Shown here: one piece after another, positions 8,843-17,454 of the stretch | How the letters are laid out: each line of letters begins with the position of its first letter | How positions within the stretch are numbered: the stretch's first letter is position 1 | Assembly (NCBI GenBank): GCA_964649415.1 | Contig: CAZYSK010000016.1 | Location: 1-64,000, forward strand | Direction of reading: 5' to 3' | Origin: CAZYSK01 sp964649415 | GTDB taxonomy: Bacteria > Chloroflexota > Anaerolineae > B4-G1 | DNA length: 64,000 nt | Program-made: the position numbers and the translations under genes | The notes under the pieces: generated by a model | What the model was told of the DNA's origin: nothing | The model's input: the letters and a program-made list of their open reading frames with translations, nothing else | Databases searched by the model: none

Positions 8843-9918
8843 GTGCTATGGACAGACGCGCTGACATTCGCCTGTCACTGCCCAGCAAGGGCCGCTTGTC
8901 AGACGCAGCGATCGATGCGCTGGCCGCCTGCGGACTGGCGATAGACAAGCCCAATCCGCGCCAGTACGCCGCCCGTATCCCGGCTCTGCCCGGGACGACT
9001 GTCCTCTTCCAGCGTCCCGGCGACATCGTCGTCAGCGTGCGCGACGGCAGTGTGGACTTCGGCATCACCGGGATGGACGTCGTGGCCGAGCGCCTGGCCC
9101 CAGATGGAGGAGACAGCCCCGTGCTCGTGCTCCACGACGCGCTCGGCTTTGGACACTGCCGCCTATCGCTCGCCGTGCCGGAGGCGTGGAGCCGGACCCA
9201 CACGGTGGCGGATTTGGCCGCCTATGGACGTAACCTCGACCGTCCGTTGCGGGTGGCGACCAAGTTCCCGCACCTGACCGACGGATTCCTAACCCGCCAC
9301 CAGGTGCCGTTCACGCTCATCCACGCGGAGGGGACTCTGGAAGCCGCGCCAGCCATCGGCTATGCCGACCTGATCGCCGACCTGGTCTCGTCCGGCCAGA
9401 CGTTGCGTGACAACCGGCTGCGCCCCCTGGAAGACGGCGTGATCATTCATTCCCAGGCCGTGCTGATGGCCAACTTAGCTGCATTGCGGAGCCGCCCCGA
9501 CGTGCTGGCGGTAGCCCGCGTCCTCCTTGAAGTCATCGAAGCCCACCAACGGGCCGCAGAGCGGCTGTCCGTCTTCGCCAACATGCGCGGGGAATCGCCC
9601 GAGGCCATCGCCCAACGGATGATCACACAAGAGACACTCAGCGGCCTCCAGGGACCGACGATCTCACGCGTGGTCGTTCGAGACGGAAACCCCAACTGGT
9701 ACGCCGCCCACATCGTCGTGCGCCGAGACCAGCTTTTCCAGGTCATCACGGAACTGCGGGCCATCGGCGGCAGCGGCGTCGTCGTCACACCCGTGACGTA
9801 CATCTTCGAGGAGGAACCGGCCCGCTATCGGGCTATGATGGAGGCAATAAAGGATGCAAGAGGCAACAAGCAGGAAGCAGGAGACGAAATGCAGGAAGAA
9901 CGGGGGGATCTACGATGA
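8839..9918 (+). CDS. hisG: ATP phosphoribosyltransferase (long form)
   Basis: First committed enzyme of histidine synthesis, joining ATP and PRPP. It starts in the ATGA overlap with hisS. Core motifs are LSLPSKGRLSD near the N terminus, DFGITGMDVV, and IADLVSSGQTLRDNRL. A C-terminal ACT-like regulatory domain (about residues 265-340, with TIS.VVVRDGNPNWYA) marks the long form that binds histidine and needs no HisZ. At 359 residues it is longer than usual (about 290-300) and ends in a charged tail. Confidence 0.95.
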   Translation: MSAMDRRADIRLSLPSKGRLSDAAIDALAACGLAIDKPNPRQYAARIPALPGTTVLFQRPGDIVVSVRDGSVDFGITGMDVVAERLAPDGGDSPVLVLHDALGFGHCRLSLAVPEAWSRTHTVADLAAYGRNLDRPLRVATKFPHLTDGFLTRHQVPFTLIHAEGTLEAAPAIGYADLIADLVSSGQTLRDNRLRPLEDGVIIHSQAVLMANLAALRSRPDVLAVARVLLEVIEAHQRAAERLSVFANMRGESPEAIAQRMITQETLSGLQGPTISRVVVRDGNPNWYAAHIVVRRDQLFQVITELRAIGGSGVVVTPVTYIFEEEPARYRAMMEAIKDARGNKQEAGDEMQEERGDLR

Positions 9919-9973
9919 CCGCGACCGTCCAACTCCTAGACTCTAGCCTCCAGCCCCGGGGAAGGGCAGCCAG

Positions 9974-12661
9974 ATGACGCTCACGATCTACGACGATTGG
10001 AAGGAGGGCCGCCGTGAGGTGCTCCGGCGGCGAGACATGGGGGCGCTCGATGAGGTACCAGAGCCCGTGCGGGCCGGCATCCAGCGCGTCTTCGGTGAGG
10101 ATCTGACGCCCGATGCAGCCGTCGCCCGCATCCTCGCCGACGTGCGCCGGCGAGGCAACGACGCCCTGAGGGACTGGAGCGCGCGCATTGATGGCCTGAC
10201 ACCACAGAGCCTGGAGCTTCCGGCAGCGAGCCTTGAGACAGCCTACCGCGCTATTCCCGCGGACCTGGCCGCTGCGCTTGTTACGGCCGCCGAGCGCATC
10301 CGTGCCTTTCACGCTCGTCAACCCGTTTCCTCCTGGAGCACCACCGAGATGGGAGGTGTCCTGGGCCAGCGAGCAGTACCGCTGCAGCGGGTGGGCGTCT
10401 ACGTCCCGGGCGGCACCGCCCCCCTGCCCTCGTCTCTGCTCATGGCGGTCATCCCCGCCCGCGTCGCCGGTGTTGGGGAGGTGCTCGTGTGCACCCCGCC
10501 GGGCCGCGGAGACGGCCGCGTGTCCGACGTCATGCTGGCCGCGGCGCACATCGCGGGGGTAGACCGGCTCTTCCTGCTTGGAGGCGCGCTGGCGGTCGGC
10601 GCGCTGGCATACGGCACCACCACGGTGCCACGGGTGGACAAGATCGTGGGGGCAGGCGGGCTCTTTACCACGCTGGCCAAGCGCCAGGTCTACGGTCAGG
10701 TGGGCCTGGATGGGCTGTACGGGCCGACTGAGACCGTAGTCGTCGCCGACGAATCAGCCAACGCGGCCTGGGTGGCCGCCGATCTGCTGGCCCAGGCGGA
10801 GCACGACGTGCTGGCCACGGCCATCTTGCTCACCCCCTCCCGCCCGCTGGCCGAGGCGGTACAGGCAGAGGTCGACCGGCAAGTGGAGGATCTCAGCCGC
10901 ACCGATGTGATCGCGGCGTCGCTGGCCGGGCAAGGCGGCATCGTCATCACACCCGACCTGGAGACCGCCGTCCACCTGGCCGATGAGTTCGCCCCGGAGC
11001 ATCTGTGCCTCTCCGTCCAAGACCCCGAGACGTGGGCCGGGCGCATCCACAACGCGGGGGGGCTGTTCCTGGGCGAGCACTCATTCGAGGTATTGGGCGA
11101 CTACGTAGCCGGTCCGAGTCACATCATGCCCACCGGCGGCACGGCACGCTTCAATTCCCCGTTGAACGTGCTCGACTTCGTCAAGATCGTCAACGTCATC
11201 AGTCTGGACGCGGAAACCGCCACCCGCCTGTGTCCGGCGGCTGCCCGCATCGCCCGCGCTGAGTCGCTCACCGCCCACGCTGCGGCAGCGACAGCCCGTA
11301 TCAGCACACTTCCCACGCCTGGCAGCGACGCAACCCACCCAAAAGCCCCCATCACGCCAGCTGCCCCCAGCCCACCAATCTACCAGTTTCCCAGCCTACC
11401 CGTCTACATCGGCGCACACGCCATAGCAGAGCTGATCGCGCACTGCCAGTCCCGTCAGGCCGCCCGCTTCCTGCTGGTCAGTGATGAGAACACGCACGCC
11501 GTCCTGGGCCACCGGGTGGAGGCCAGCCTCCGGGAACAGGGGTGGAACGTGCGAACCGTCGTGCTGCAGGGACCAGAGGTGATCGCCGATGAAGCGCACA
11601 TCGTCCAGGTGCTGCTACAGGCTGGCGACGAAGAACGTACGTATGTAGCGGTCGGGTCGGGAACGGTCACCGACATCACCCGCTTCTGCAGCCACCGCAA
11701 CCGGAGCACCTTCATCTCGCTGCCCACGGCCCCCTCGGTGGATGGGTATACCTCAATCGGCGCCCCCCTGATCGTGCGTCGCCTGAAGCAAACGGCCATC
11801 ACCCAGCCGCCGGAGGCGATCTTCGCCGACATGCAGACACTATGCGAAGCACCGCGCGACATGGTGGCCGCCGGCTTCGGCGACATGCTGGGCAAGTACA
11901 CCTCGCTGGCAGACTGGCGATTGGGCGCCCTGTTGTGGGACGAGCCCTACGGCGTTGAGATCGCCCAGCGCGCCCGACGAGCCGTGCAGGGCTGCGCCGA
12001 CAGCGTCGAGGAAATCAGCCAGGCATCTCCCGCGGGCATTCGCCATCTGATGGAAGGGCTCTTGGAGTCCGGATTGTGCATATTGGCCTTCGGAGAATCG
12101 CGACCGGCCTCCGGGTCAGAGCATCACCTCTCCCACTTCTGGGAGATGAAGCTCCTGCAGGAACACCGCCCAGCGATACTACACGGGGCCAAGGTAGGGA
12201 TCGGCACGGTCTTGACCGCGCGACGCTACGAGACGATCCGCAGCCTGCGCCGGCAGGACGTCGCGGAGCGGCTGGCGCTTGCCCCACCGCCGGGCGGGGA
12301 GGCCGAGATCCGGCGCATCCGGTCGGCGTACGGCGCGCCATCAGAATGGCGCCTCTGTAAGAAGGAAGGCGCGTTGGCTGACCAGATCATCGCCCAACAG
12401 CAACCATTCCTGGAGATGTCTCCAACGGCCTTCGATGCGCTGAAACGCAGGATCGTGGATCAGTGGGAACAGATCCAGGAGATCGCGGACAGCGTGCCAC
12501 CCGCGCAGGAACTCGCGCGCATGCTGAAACAGGTCGGTGGTCCGACAGCGCCCCACGAGGTCGGCCTGGCAGAGGACGAGGTGCAGCAAGCGCTGGAATC
12601 GGCTCACTATCTCCGCCAGCGCTTCACGGTGGCCAAACTCGGCCACCTGCTGGGACTATGA
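9974..12661 (+). CDS. hisD: Histidinol dehydrogenase fused to a glycerol-1-phosphate-dehydrogenase-like domain
   Basis: Residues 1-450 are a complete HisD, which oxidises L-histidinol to histidine. E342, H343, D376, H383 and H435 line up with E. coli E326, H327, D360, H367 and H419 at a constant offset of 16. After a Pro/Ala-rich linker (about 450-472) comes a domain of about 420 residues resembling sn-glycerol-1-phosphate dehydrogenase/AraM (iron-containing alcohol dehydrogenase fold). It has nucleotide-binding GSGTVTD, PTAPSVDGYTS, and putative metal ligands D637 (GFGDMLGKY), H717 (GSEHHLSHFW) and H737 (LHGAKVGIG). There is no stop or frame change between the halves. The second domain may make an ether-lipid glycerol phosphate or act on another substrate; its link with histidine synthesis is unknown. 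Confidence 0.9.
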   Translation: MTLTIYDDWKEGRREVLRRRDMGALDEVPEPVRAGIQRVFGEDLTPDAAVARILADVRRRGNDALRDWSARIDGLTPQSLELPAASLETAYRAIPADLAAALVTAAERIRAFHARQPVSSWSTTEMGGVLGQRAVPLQRVGVYVPGGTAPLPSSLLMAVIPARVAGVGEVLVCTPPGRGDGRVSDVMLAAAHIAGVDRLFLLGGALAVGALAYGTTTVPRVDKIVGAGGLFTTLAKRQVYGQVGLDGLYGPTETVVVADESANAAWVAADLLAQAEHDVLATAILLTPSRPLAEAVQAEVDRQVEDLSRTDVIAASLAGQGGIVITPDLETAVHLADEFAPEHLCLSVQDPETWAGRIHNAGGLFLGEHSFEVLGDYVAGPSHIMPTGGTARFNSPLNVLDFVKIVNVISLDAETATRLCPAAARIARAESLTAHAAAATARISTLPTPGSDATHPKAPITPAAPSPPIYQFPSLPVYIGAHAIAELIAHCQSRQAARFLLVSDENTHAVLGHRVEASLREQGWNVRTVVLQGPEVIADEAHIVQVLLQAGDEERTYVAVGSGTVTDITRFCSHRNRSTFISLPTAPSVDGYTSIGAPLIVRRLKQTAITQPPEAIFADMQTLCEAPRDMVAAGFGDMLGKYTSLADWRLGALLWDEPYGVEIAQRARRAVQGCADSVEEISQASPAGIRHLMEGLLESGLCILAFGESRPASGSEHHLSHFWEMKLLQEHRPAILHGAKVGIGTVLTARRYETIRSLRRQDVAERLALAPPPGGEAEIRRIRSAYGAPSEWRLCKKEGALADQIIAQQQPFLEMSPTAFDALKRRIVDQWEQIQEIADSVPPAQELARMLKQVGGPTAPHEVGLAEDEVQQALESAHYLRQRFTVAKLGHLLGL
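12335..12365 (-). repeat. Dispersed hairpin repeat (family A) inside hisD-fusion coding sequence
   Basis: On the minus strand this reads CTTACAGAGGCGCCATTCTG followed by ATGGCGC, matching the 36-bp repeats at 30989-31096 at about 25 of 27 positions. It has the same 7-bp GCGCCAT/ATGGCGC stem. It is in frame and adds about ten residues (APSEWRLCKK) to the C-terminal domain. Confidence 0.7.
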
Positions 12662-12683
12662 TCGACTGGAAGGGAGTGCATTC

Positions 12684-13781
12684 ATGCCCAACGTGAACGA
12701 TCCAACCCACCCATACCTGGACGAAATCGAGCCCTACGAACCACCCGATCTACAAGGGGTGGCCGCGCACTCCGGCCTGAAGGTGGAGCAGTTGATCCGG
12801 CTGGATTCCAATGAGAACCCATTCGGCCCTTCGCCGGCCGCATTGCACGCACTGGCCACCTACCCGGACTACGGCTTCTACCCCGACTACCGGCCCCTGC
12901 GGCAGGCCGTGGCCCGCTACGCGGGCGTCGCACCGGAACAGGTTGTGCTGAGCAACGGCGCGGACGAGGTGATTGACCTGGTAACCCGCCTGTTTGTCGA
13001 ACCCGGCCAGGCCGTACTGACCTGCCCGCCCACGTTCAGCATGTATCATTTCTACGCCCAGGTGAACCGTTGCCAGACGCTGCCGATCCCCCGCCGGGAG
13101 GACTTCTCCACCGACGTGACCACCATCGAGGCGGCGGTGCAGCAGAGCGCGGGGAACGCGCGCTTGCTGTTTCTCGTGTCGCCTGGCAACCCCGACGGGT
13201 TGCCCATTCCCCTGGACGTGACCCGCAGACTGCTGAAGCTCCCCCTGATGGTGGCCGTGGATGAGGCCTACATCGAGTTCGGCGGAGAGAGCGCCGCTCA
13301 ACTCCTGCAGGCCCCGGAGAACGACAACCTGATCGTCATTCGCACCTTCAGCAAATGGGCCGGTATGGCCGGCTTGCGCCTGGGATACGCCCTGCTCACG
13401 CCCCGGATGGCCGGCTACGCCGAGCGCATGCGAGCACCGTACAACGTCAACGCTGCCAGCCTGGCGGCCGCGCTGGCCACACTGGATGACCTGGAGACTG
13501 TACGGGCCACCATCGACCAACTGATCGCCGAACGGGAACGGCTCCGCGCGTCCCTGGCGGCAATGGGCTGGCTGGAGCCGCTCCCGTGTCAGGCTAACTT
13601 CGTCCTGTGCCGCCTGAAGGCGCGCAACGGGCGGCAGATCGCCAATGCCTTGGCCCGGCAGGGCATCCTGATCCGGACGTTCTCCGACCCCAGGATGGCG
13701 GACTACATCCGCATCAGCGTGGGACTGCCCAGGCACAACGATGCGCTGCTGGCAGCCCTGCGTGGGCTAGGTGGCAATTGA
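12684..13781 (+). CDS. hisC: Histidinol-phosphate aminotransferase
   Basis: PLP-dependent fold type I aminotransferase converting imidazole-acetol phosphate to histidinol phosphate. Visible features are RLDSNENPFGPSP at the N terminus, SNGADEVIDL, SPGNPDG, DEAYIEF and the PLP lysine K224 in TFSKWAGMAGLRLGYA. The ATG at 12684 follows AAGGGA and lies 22 bases after the preceding stop. The 365-residue product is of normal length. An upstream in-frame start inside the preceding gene is rejected. Confidence 0.95.
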   Translation: MPNVNDPTHPYLDEIEPYEPPDLQGVAAHSGLKVEQLIRLDSNENPFGPSPAALHALATYPDYGFYPDYRPLRQAVARYAGVAPEQVVLSNGADEVIDLVTRLFVEPGQAVLTCPPTFSMYHFYAQVNRCQTLPIPRREDFSTDVTTIEAAVQQSAGNARLLFLVSPGNPDGLPIPLDVTRRLLKLPLMVAVDEAYIEFGGESAAQLLQAPENDNLIVIRTFSKWAGMAGLRLGYALLTPRMAGYAERMRAPYNVNAASLAAALATLDDLETVRATIDQLIAERERLRASLAAMGWLEPLPCQANFVLCRLKARNGRQIANALARQGILIRTFSDPRMADYIRISVGLPRHNDALLAALRGLGGN

Positions 13782-13801
13782 GGACTCACACAGGAGGCAC
13801 T

Positions 13802-14401
13802 ATGGACACTCAAGCACGCCTGGCGCGGGTCGAGCGCAGGACACAGGAGACAGACATCCTGGTGGCGCTGGCGCTCGACGGCAGCGGCCAGCACCAGGTG
13901 GAGACAGGCGTCGGTTTTCTCGACCACATGTTGGCCCACGTCGCCGTCCACGGGCTCTTCGATCTGCAGGTGCAGGCCCAGGGCGACCTGCACGTGGATG
14001 CGCATCACACGGTGGAGGACGTGGCCCTGACGCTGGGGGAGGCGTTCGACCAGGCTCTGGGCGACCGCGCGGGCATCGTGCGCATCGGCTCGGCGAGCGT
14101 GCCGATGGATGAATCGCTGGCCTCCGTGGCCGTGGATCTCTCGGGCCGGCCCTATGCCGTGACCGAGATGACCTGGGCTGGCCCGTCCGTCGGGACACTG
14201 CCGGTGACGCTGATCCCGCATTTCTTCGAGTCCTTCGCCGTCACCGCCCGGGCCAACGTCCACGCTCGCGTGCTCTACGGACGGGATGACCATCACAAGG
14301 CCGAAGCCCTGTTCAAGGCGCTGGGCCGCGCCCTCGACGCCGCGACGCGCCTGGACCCGCGCCGTGGGGGGATGATCCCCTCGACCAAGGGGACGCTATG
14401 A
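13802..14401 (+). CDS. hisB: Imidazoleglycerol-phosphate dehydratase
   Basis: Monofunctional IGP dehydratase of 199 residues. The two manganese-binding motifs are H68-H69-x-x-E72-D73 (AHHTVEDVA) and DDHHKAEALFKA near residue 162. The ATG at 13802 has AGGAGG eight bases upstream. There is no phosphatase domain as in E. coli HisB, so a separate histidinol-phosphatase is needed. Confidence 0.96.
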   Translation: MDTQARLARVERRTQETDILVALALDGSGQHQVETGVGFLDHMLAHVAVHGLFDLQVQAQGDLHVDAHHTVEDVALTLGEAFDQALGDRAGIVRIGSASVPMDESLASVAVDLSGRPYAVTEMTWAGPSVGTLPVTLIPHFFESFAVTARANVHARVLYGRDDHHKAEALFKALGRALDAATRLDPRRGGMIPSTKGTL

Positions 14402-14472
14402 CGCCGCTGCTCACGTTTGACGTCTGGCTTCCTACGCACCGTGCCGTTACGCCTCCCTGAGGACGAGAGACG

Positions 14473-15117
14473 ATGCCGCTGAGTTTCGCTTCACACAACA
14501 AGATCGCGTTGGTGGACTACGGAGCCGGAAACGTGCGTTCAGTGCACAAGGCACTGGAGACCGTCGGCGCGGAGGTACAGAGAATCCGTCACCCCGGCCC
14601 TATCTTGGATGCAGCCAAGGTCGTCCTGCCGGGCGTAGGGGCCTTCGGCGACTGCATGGCCAAGCTGGAACGCGCAGGGCTGGCGGATGGGCTGCTCCAC
14701 GCGGCCGAGCGGGGCAAGCCACTCCTGGGCATCTGCGTCGGCATGCAGGTGCTGTTCGAGGAAGGCGAGGAGTTGGGCCATCACGCCGGGTTGGGCCTGC
14801 TGCCGGGACGCGTCGTTCGCTTTCCCGGCAGCCTGATCCGCCAGGGGCTCAAGATACCGCACACTGGCTGGAACCAAATCGAGCCCGGCCCGGCAAGCCC
14901 GCTGATGTGGGGCCTGCCGCCCGGCGCGTGGGCCTACTTCAACCACGCCTATTACTGCCAGGCGTGCCCCGAACACGTCATTGCCGTCACCGACTACGGG
15001 GGACCTTTCACGTCGGCCGCGCGGAAGGGAAACGTCTACGGTATCCAGTTCCATCCGGAGAAGAGCCAGGACGTGGGACTGCACATGCTGCGCAACTTCG
15101 TCGAGCGCGTGAGATAA
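14473..15117 (+). CDS. hisH: Imidazole glycerol phosphate synthase, glutaminase subunit
   Basis: Class I glutamine amidotransferase that feeds ammonia to HisF. The catalytic triad is C88 (LGICVGMQ), H194 and E196 (FHPEKS). The oxyanion-strand PGVGAF and the N-terminal VDYGAGN segment are typical. At 214 residues it is normal in length. It follows hisB after 71 bases without a recognisable signal. Confidence 0.96.
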   Translation: MPLSFASHNKIALVDYGAGNVRSVHKALETVGAEVQRIRHPGPILDAAKVVLPGVGAFGDCMAKLERAGLADGLLHAAERGKPLLGICVGMQVLFEEGEELGHHAGLGLLPGRVVRFPGSLIRQGLKIPHTGWNQIEPGPASPLMWGLPPGAWAYFNHAYYCQACPEHVIAVTDYGGPFTSAARKGNVYGIQFHPEKSQDVGLHMLRNFVERVR

Positions 15118-15133
15118 GGTCGGAGAGCAAGGA

Positions 15134-15913
15134 ATGATGACTGAAGATTGGGCCGCGAGCCCCCCGCTCGCACGCCGTCGATGGACCGTCTACCCGGCGA
15201 TGGATCTACGCCGGGGACGCGTGGTGAGGTTGATGCAGGGCGACCCCAACCGGGAGACGCAGTACGAGAACGACCCGCTTCGCGTCGCCCGTCGCTGGCG
15301 GGATGCGGGAGCCAGCTGGCTGCACGTTGTGAACCTGGACGGGGCATTCGGATCAAGCGCCGCCGACAACCTGGCTGCGCTGGCGCGCGTGCTGGGCTGG
15401 GCTCCCGCGGCTGGGACGCACGTCCAGTTCGGCGGCGGCCTGCGCGACATGGCAAGCGTCCGCCGCGTGCTCGACCTGGGCGTCAGCCGGGCGGTCATTG
15501 GCACAGCGGCGGTGGAGGATCCGGCGTTGGTCGAGGCAGCGCTGGCGGCGTTCGGGCTGGAGCGGATCGCCGTGGGCATAGACGCGCGCGACGGGCGGGT
15601 GCGCACCCACGGGTGGCAGCAAGGCGCTGAGATCACGGCGCTGGAACTGGCGCACCGGTGGGCCGATAGCGGCGTGCGCTGGCTCATCTTCACGGACGTG
15701 GCCCGAGACGGGATGAGCACAGGCCTAAACCTGGACGCGACCGTCAATCTGGCCCGGGAGACAGGCTTGAACGTCATCGCCTCCGGCGGGGTGGCCAGCC
15801 TTGAGGACGTGAGTCACACGTACCGGGCCGGCCTGAGCGGCGTCATCATCGGCCGCGCGCTATACGAAGGCCAGATCGCCCTGGCAGACGCGCTGCAAAT
15901 AGGCGACGTTTGA
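15134..15913 (+). CDS. hisA: ProFAR isomerase
   Basis: Phosphoribosylformimino-5-aminoimidazole carboxamide ribotide isomerase, a TIM barrel related to HisF. D24 (YPAMDLRRGRVVRL) is the catalytic base, and the second half carries TDVARDGMSTG. Phosphate-binding loops FGGGLRD and ASGGV are visible. Two ATG codons (15134, 15140 region) are possible starts after the AGGAA-type site. An N-terminal extension of about 17 residues precedes the barrel. Confidence 0.94.
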   Translation: MMTEDWAASPPLARRRWTVYPAMDLRRGRVVRLMQGDPNRETQYENDPLRVARRWRDAGASWLHVVNLDGAFGSSAADNLAALARVLGWAPAAGTHVQFGGGLRDMASVRRVLDLGVSRAVIGTAAVEDPALVEAALAAFGLERIAVGIDARDGRVRTHGWQQGAEITALELAHRWADSGVRWLIFTDVARDGMSTGLNLDATVNLARETGLNVIASGGVASLEDVSHTYRAGLSGVIIGRALYEGQIALADALQIGDV

Positions 15914-15938
15914 CGCACGACGTTTGACGTTCGACGAA
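15904..15938 (+). repeat. Heptamer tandem repeat at the hisA-hisF junction
   Basis: Five consecutive 7-base units of the form YGACGHW (CGACGTT, TGACGCA, CGACGTT, TGACGTT, CGACGAA) run from inside the last hisA codons into the spacer. The same unit recurs after hisF. Confidence 0.75.
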
Positions 15939-15984
15939 CTGCTGATATACCAGAACACGAGACACAGACCAGGAGACCAGCCCC

Positions 15985-16764
15985 ATGCTTGCCAAGCGCA
16001 TCATTCCCTGCCTGGACGTGAAGGACGGACGGGTCGTCAAGGGCGTTCATTTCGTCAACCTGCGAGACGCGGGCGATCCGGTACAGAACGCCCGCCTGTA
16101 CAACGACGAGGGAGCTGACGAACTGGTCTTCCTCGACATCTCGGCCACGCCTGAGGGGCGAGCCACGACGGTCGAGATGGTGCGCCAGGTGGCCGTCGAG
16201 GTCTTCATTCCCTTCACCGTCGGTGGTGGCGTGCGCAGCGTCGAGGACGTGCGCGCCCTGCTGCTGGCAGGCGCGGACAAGGTGAGCATTAACACAGCCG
16301 CCGTCCGCACCCCTAAACTGCTCTCCGCCGCCGCCGAGCAGTTCGGCGCTCAGTGCATCGTCATCGCCGTTGACGCCAAGCGGGTTGCAGCCGACCCGCC
16401 ACGATGGGAGGTCTACGTCAGCGGTGGGCGCACACCGACGGGACTGGACGCGATCCAGTGGTCGGCGCGGGCGGTCGAACTGGGGGCAGGAGAGGTTCTG
16501 CTGACCAGCATGGACGCCGACGGCACGCTCAATGGCTACGACCTGGCGCTGACCCGCGCCGTGGCCGAAGCGGTGCCGGTGCCCGTCATCGCCAGCGGTG
16601 GAGCCGGCAACCTGGAGCACTTCGCCCAGGCACTCACCGAGGGCAAGGCTGACGCCGCGCTGGCCGCGTCCCTTTTCCACGACCGGGTGCTGAGCATCGG
16701 CCAGGTGAAAGCATACCTGGCAGAAAAAGGCATTCCGATAAGATACAGGCAGACACACGAATGA
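15985..16764 (+). CDS. hisF: Imidazole glycerol phosphate synthase, cyclase subunit
   Basis: TIM-barrel cyclase partner of HisH that produces IGP and AICAR. Catalytic D11 (IIPCLDVKDGRVVKG) and the second acid in SMDADGTLNGYD are present, with phosphate loops TVGGGVR and ASGGAGN. The 259-residue length is usual. A short spacer of 71 bases containing heptamer repeats separates it from hisA. Confidence 0.96.
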   Translation: MLAKRIIPCLDVKDGRVVKGVHFVNLRDAGDPVQNARLYNDEGADELVFLDISATPEGRATTVEMVRQVAVEVFIPFTVGGGVRSVEDVRALLLAGADKVSINTAAVRTPKLLSAAAEQFGAQCIVIAVDAKRVAADPPRWEVYVSGGRTPTGLDAIQWSARAVELGAGEVLLTSMDADGTLNGYDLALTRAVAEAVPVPVIASGGAGNLEHFAQALTEGKADAALAASLFHDRVLSIGQVKAYLAEKGIPIRYRQTHE

Positions 16765-16803
16765 CGTTTGACGTTTGACGCTTGACGCTTGACGTTTCAC
16801 GCA
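16762..16803 (+). repeat. Heptamer tandem repeat after hisF
   Basis: Five perfect-phase units, TGACGTT, TGACGTT, TGACGCT, TGACGCT, TGACGTT, are followed by a degenerate TCACGCA. The first TGA is the hisF stop codon. The array occupies most of the hisF-hisI spacer. Confidence 0.85.
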
Positions 16804-16831
16804 CAGTGTCCCTAAATGGACAAATGAGCAA

Positions 16832-17158
16832 ATGACAAACAACGATGAAATGCGTATCCGCTTTGACGAGCGGGGACTGGTACCCGCGGTGGTGCAGGAT
16901 GCGGCCACCGGAGACGTGCTGATGGTCGCCTGGATGAACGAGGAGGCACTTCGGCGCACAGAGGAGAGCGGGCAGGCCCACTTCTGGAGCCGCAGCCGGC
17001 AGGAGCTGTGGCACAAAGGCGCGACGTCCGGCAATTTCATGAACGTGCGCGAGATCTGGATAGACTGCGACGCCGACACGGTGCTCCTGAAGGTAAATCC
17101 CGCCGGGCCAGCCTGTCATACCGGCCAGCGGAGTTGCTTCTTCCGGAGGTGGGCGTGA
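16832..17158 (+). CDS. hisI: Phosphoribosyl-AMP cyclohydrolase
   Basis: Zinc enzyme opening the purine ring of PR-AMP. The 108-residue product carries MVAWMNEEAL, WSRSRQELWHKGATSGN and the metal-binding Cys-rich end (DCDADTVLL, ACHTGQRSCF). It is monofunctional. Its stop overlaps the next start as TGATG, so hisE is probably translationally coupled. Confidence 0.96.
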   Translation: MTNNDEMRIRFDERGLVPAVVQDAATGDVLMVAWMNEEALRRTEESGQAHFWSRSRQELWHKGATSGNFMNVREIWIDCDADTVLLKVNPAGPACHTGQRSCFFRRWA

Positions 17159-17454
17159 TGGCGCATAGCGAACTGCAAGGCATCCTCGACACGGTTTTCG
17201 CCACCATCCTCGACCGCCAGGCCAACCCACGGCCCGGCTCCTACACGAACCACCTCTTGGAGGCAGGCGAGGACGAGATCCTCAAGAAAGTCGGCGAGGA
17301 GGCCATGGAGGTCATTCTGGCCGCCAAGGGGCAAGGAGACGGACGCCTCATCGCCGAGATCGCCGATCTGTCCTACCACCTGCTGGTGCTGCTGGCCGCG
17401 CGGGGTTTGAGTCCAGCAGACGTAGGTGCCGAATTGGCGCGGAGGCGGCGGTGA
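17158..17454 (+). CDS. hisE: Phosphoribosyl-ATP pyrophosphatase
   Basis: All-alpha MazG-like pyrophosphatase of 98 residues that converts PR-ATP to PR-AMP. The family signature KKVGEEAMEVILAAK and the later acidic helix EIADLSYHLLVLL are present. The ATG at 17158 overlaps the hisI stop, and GGAGGTGG lies inside hisI as its ribosome-binding site. Confidence 0.95.
   Translation: MAHSELQGILDTVFATILDRQANPRPGSYTNHLLEAGEDEILKKVGEEAMEVILAAKGQGDGRLIAEIADLSYHLLVLLAARGLSPADVGAELARRRR

Noticed and set aside
11320..11400. Frameshift or assembly artefact joining hisD to the next gene
   Set aside because: The frame is continuous. The linker has a plausible Pro/Ala-rich composition, and no start codon with a ribosome-binding site precedes the second domain. 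An artefact cannot be fully excluded without independent reads.
15814..17079. 421-codon minus-strand frame across hisF and hisI
   Set aside because: It stays open through the heptamer repeats, whose period gives SVKRQT-like peptides, and lies antisense to two well-supported genes.
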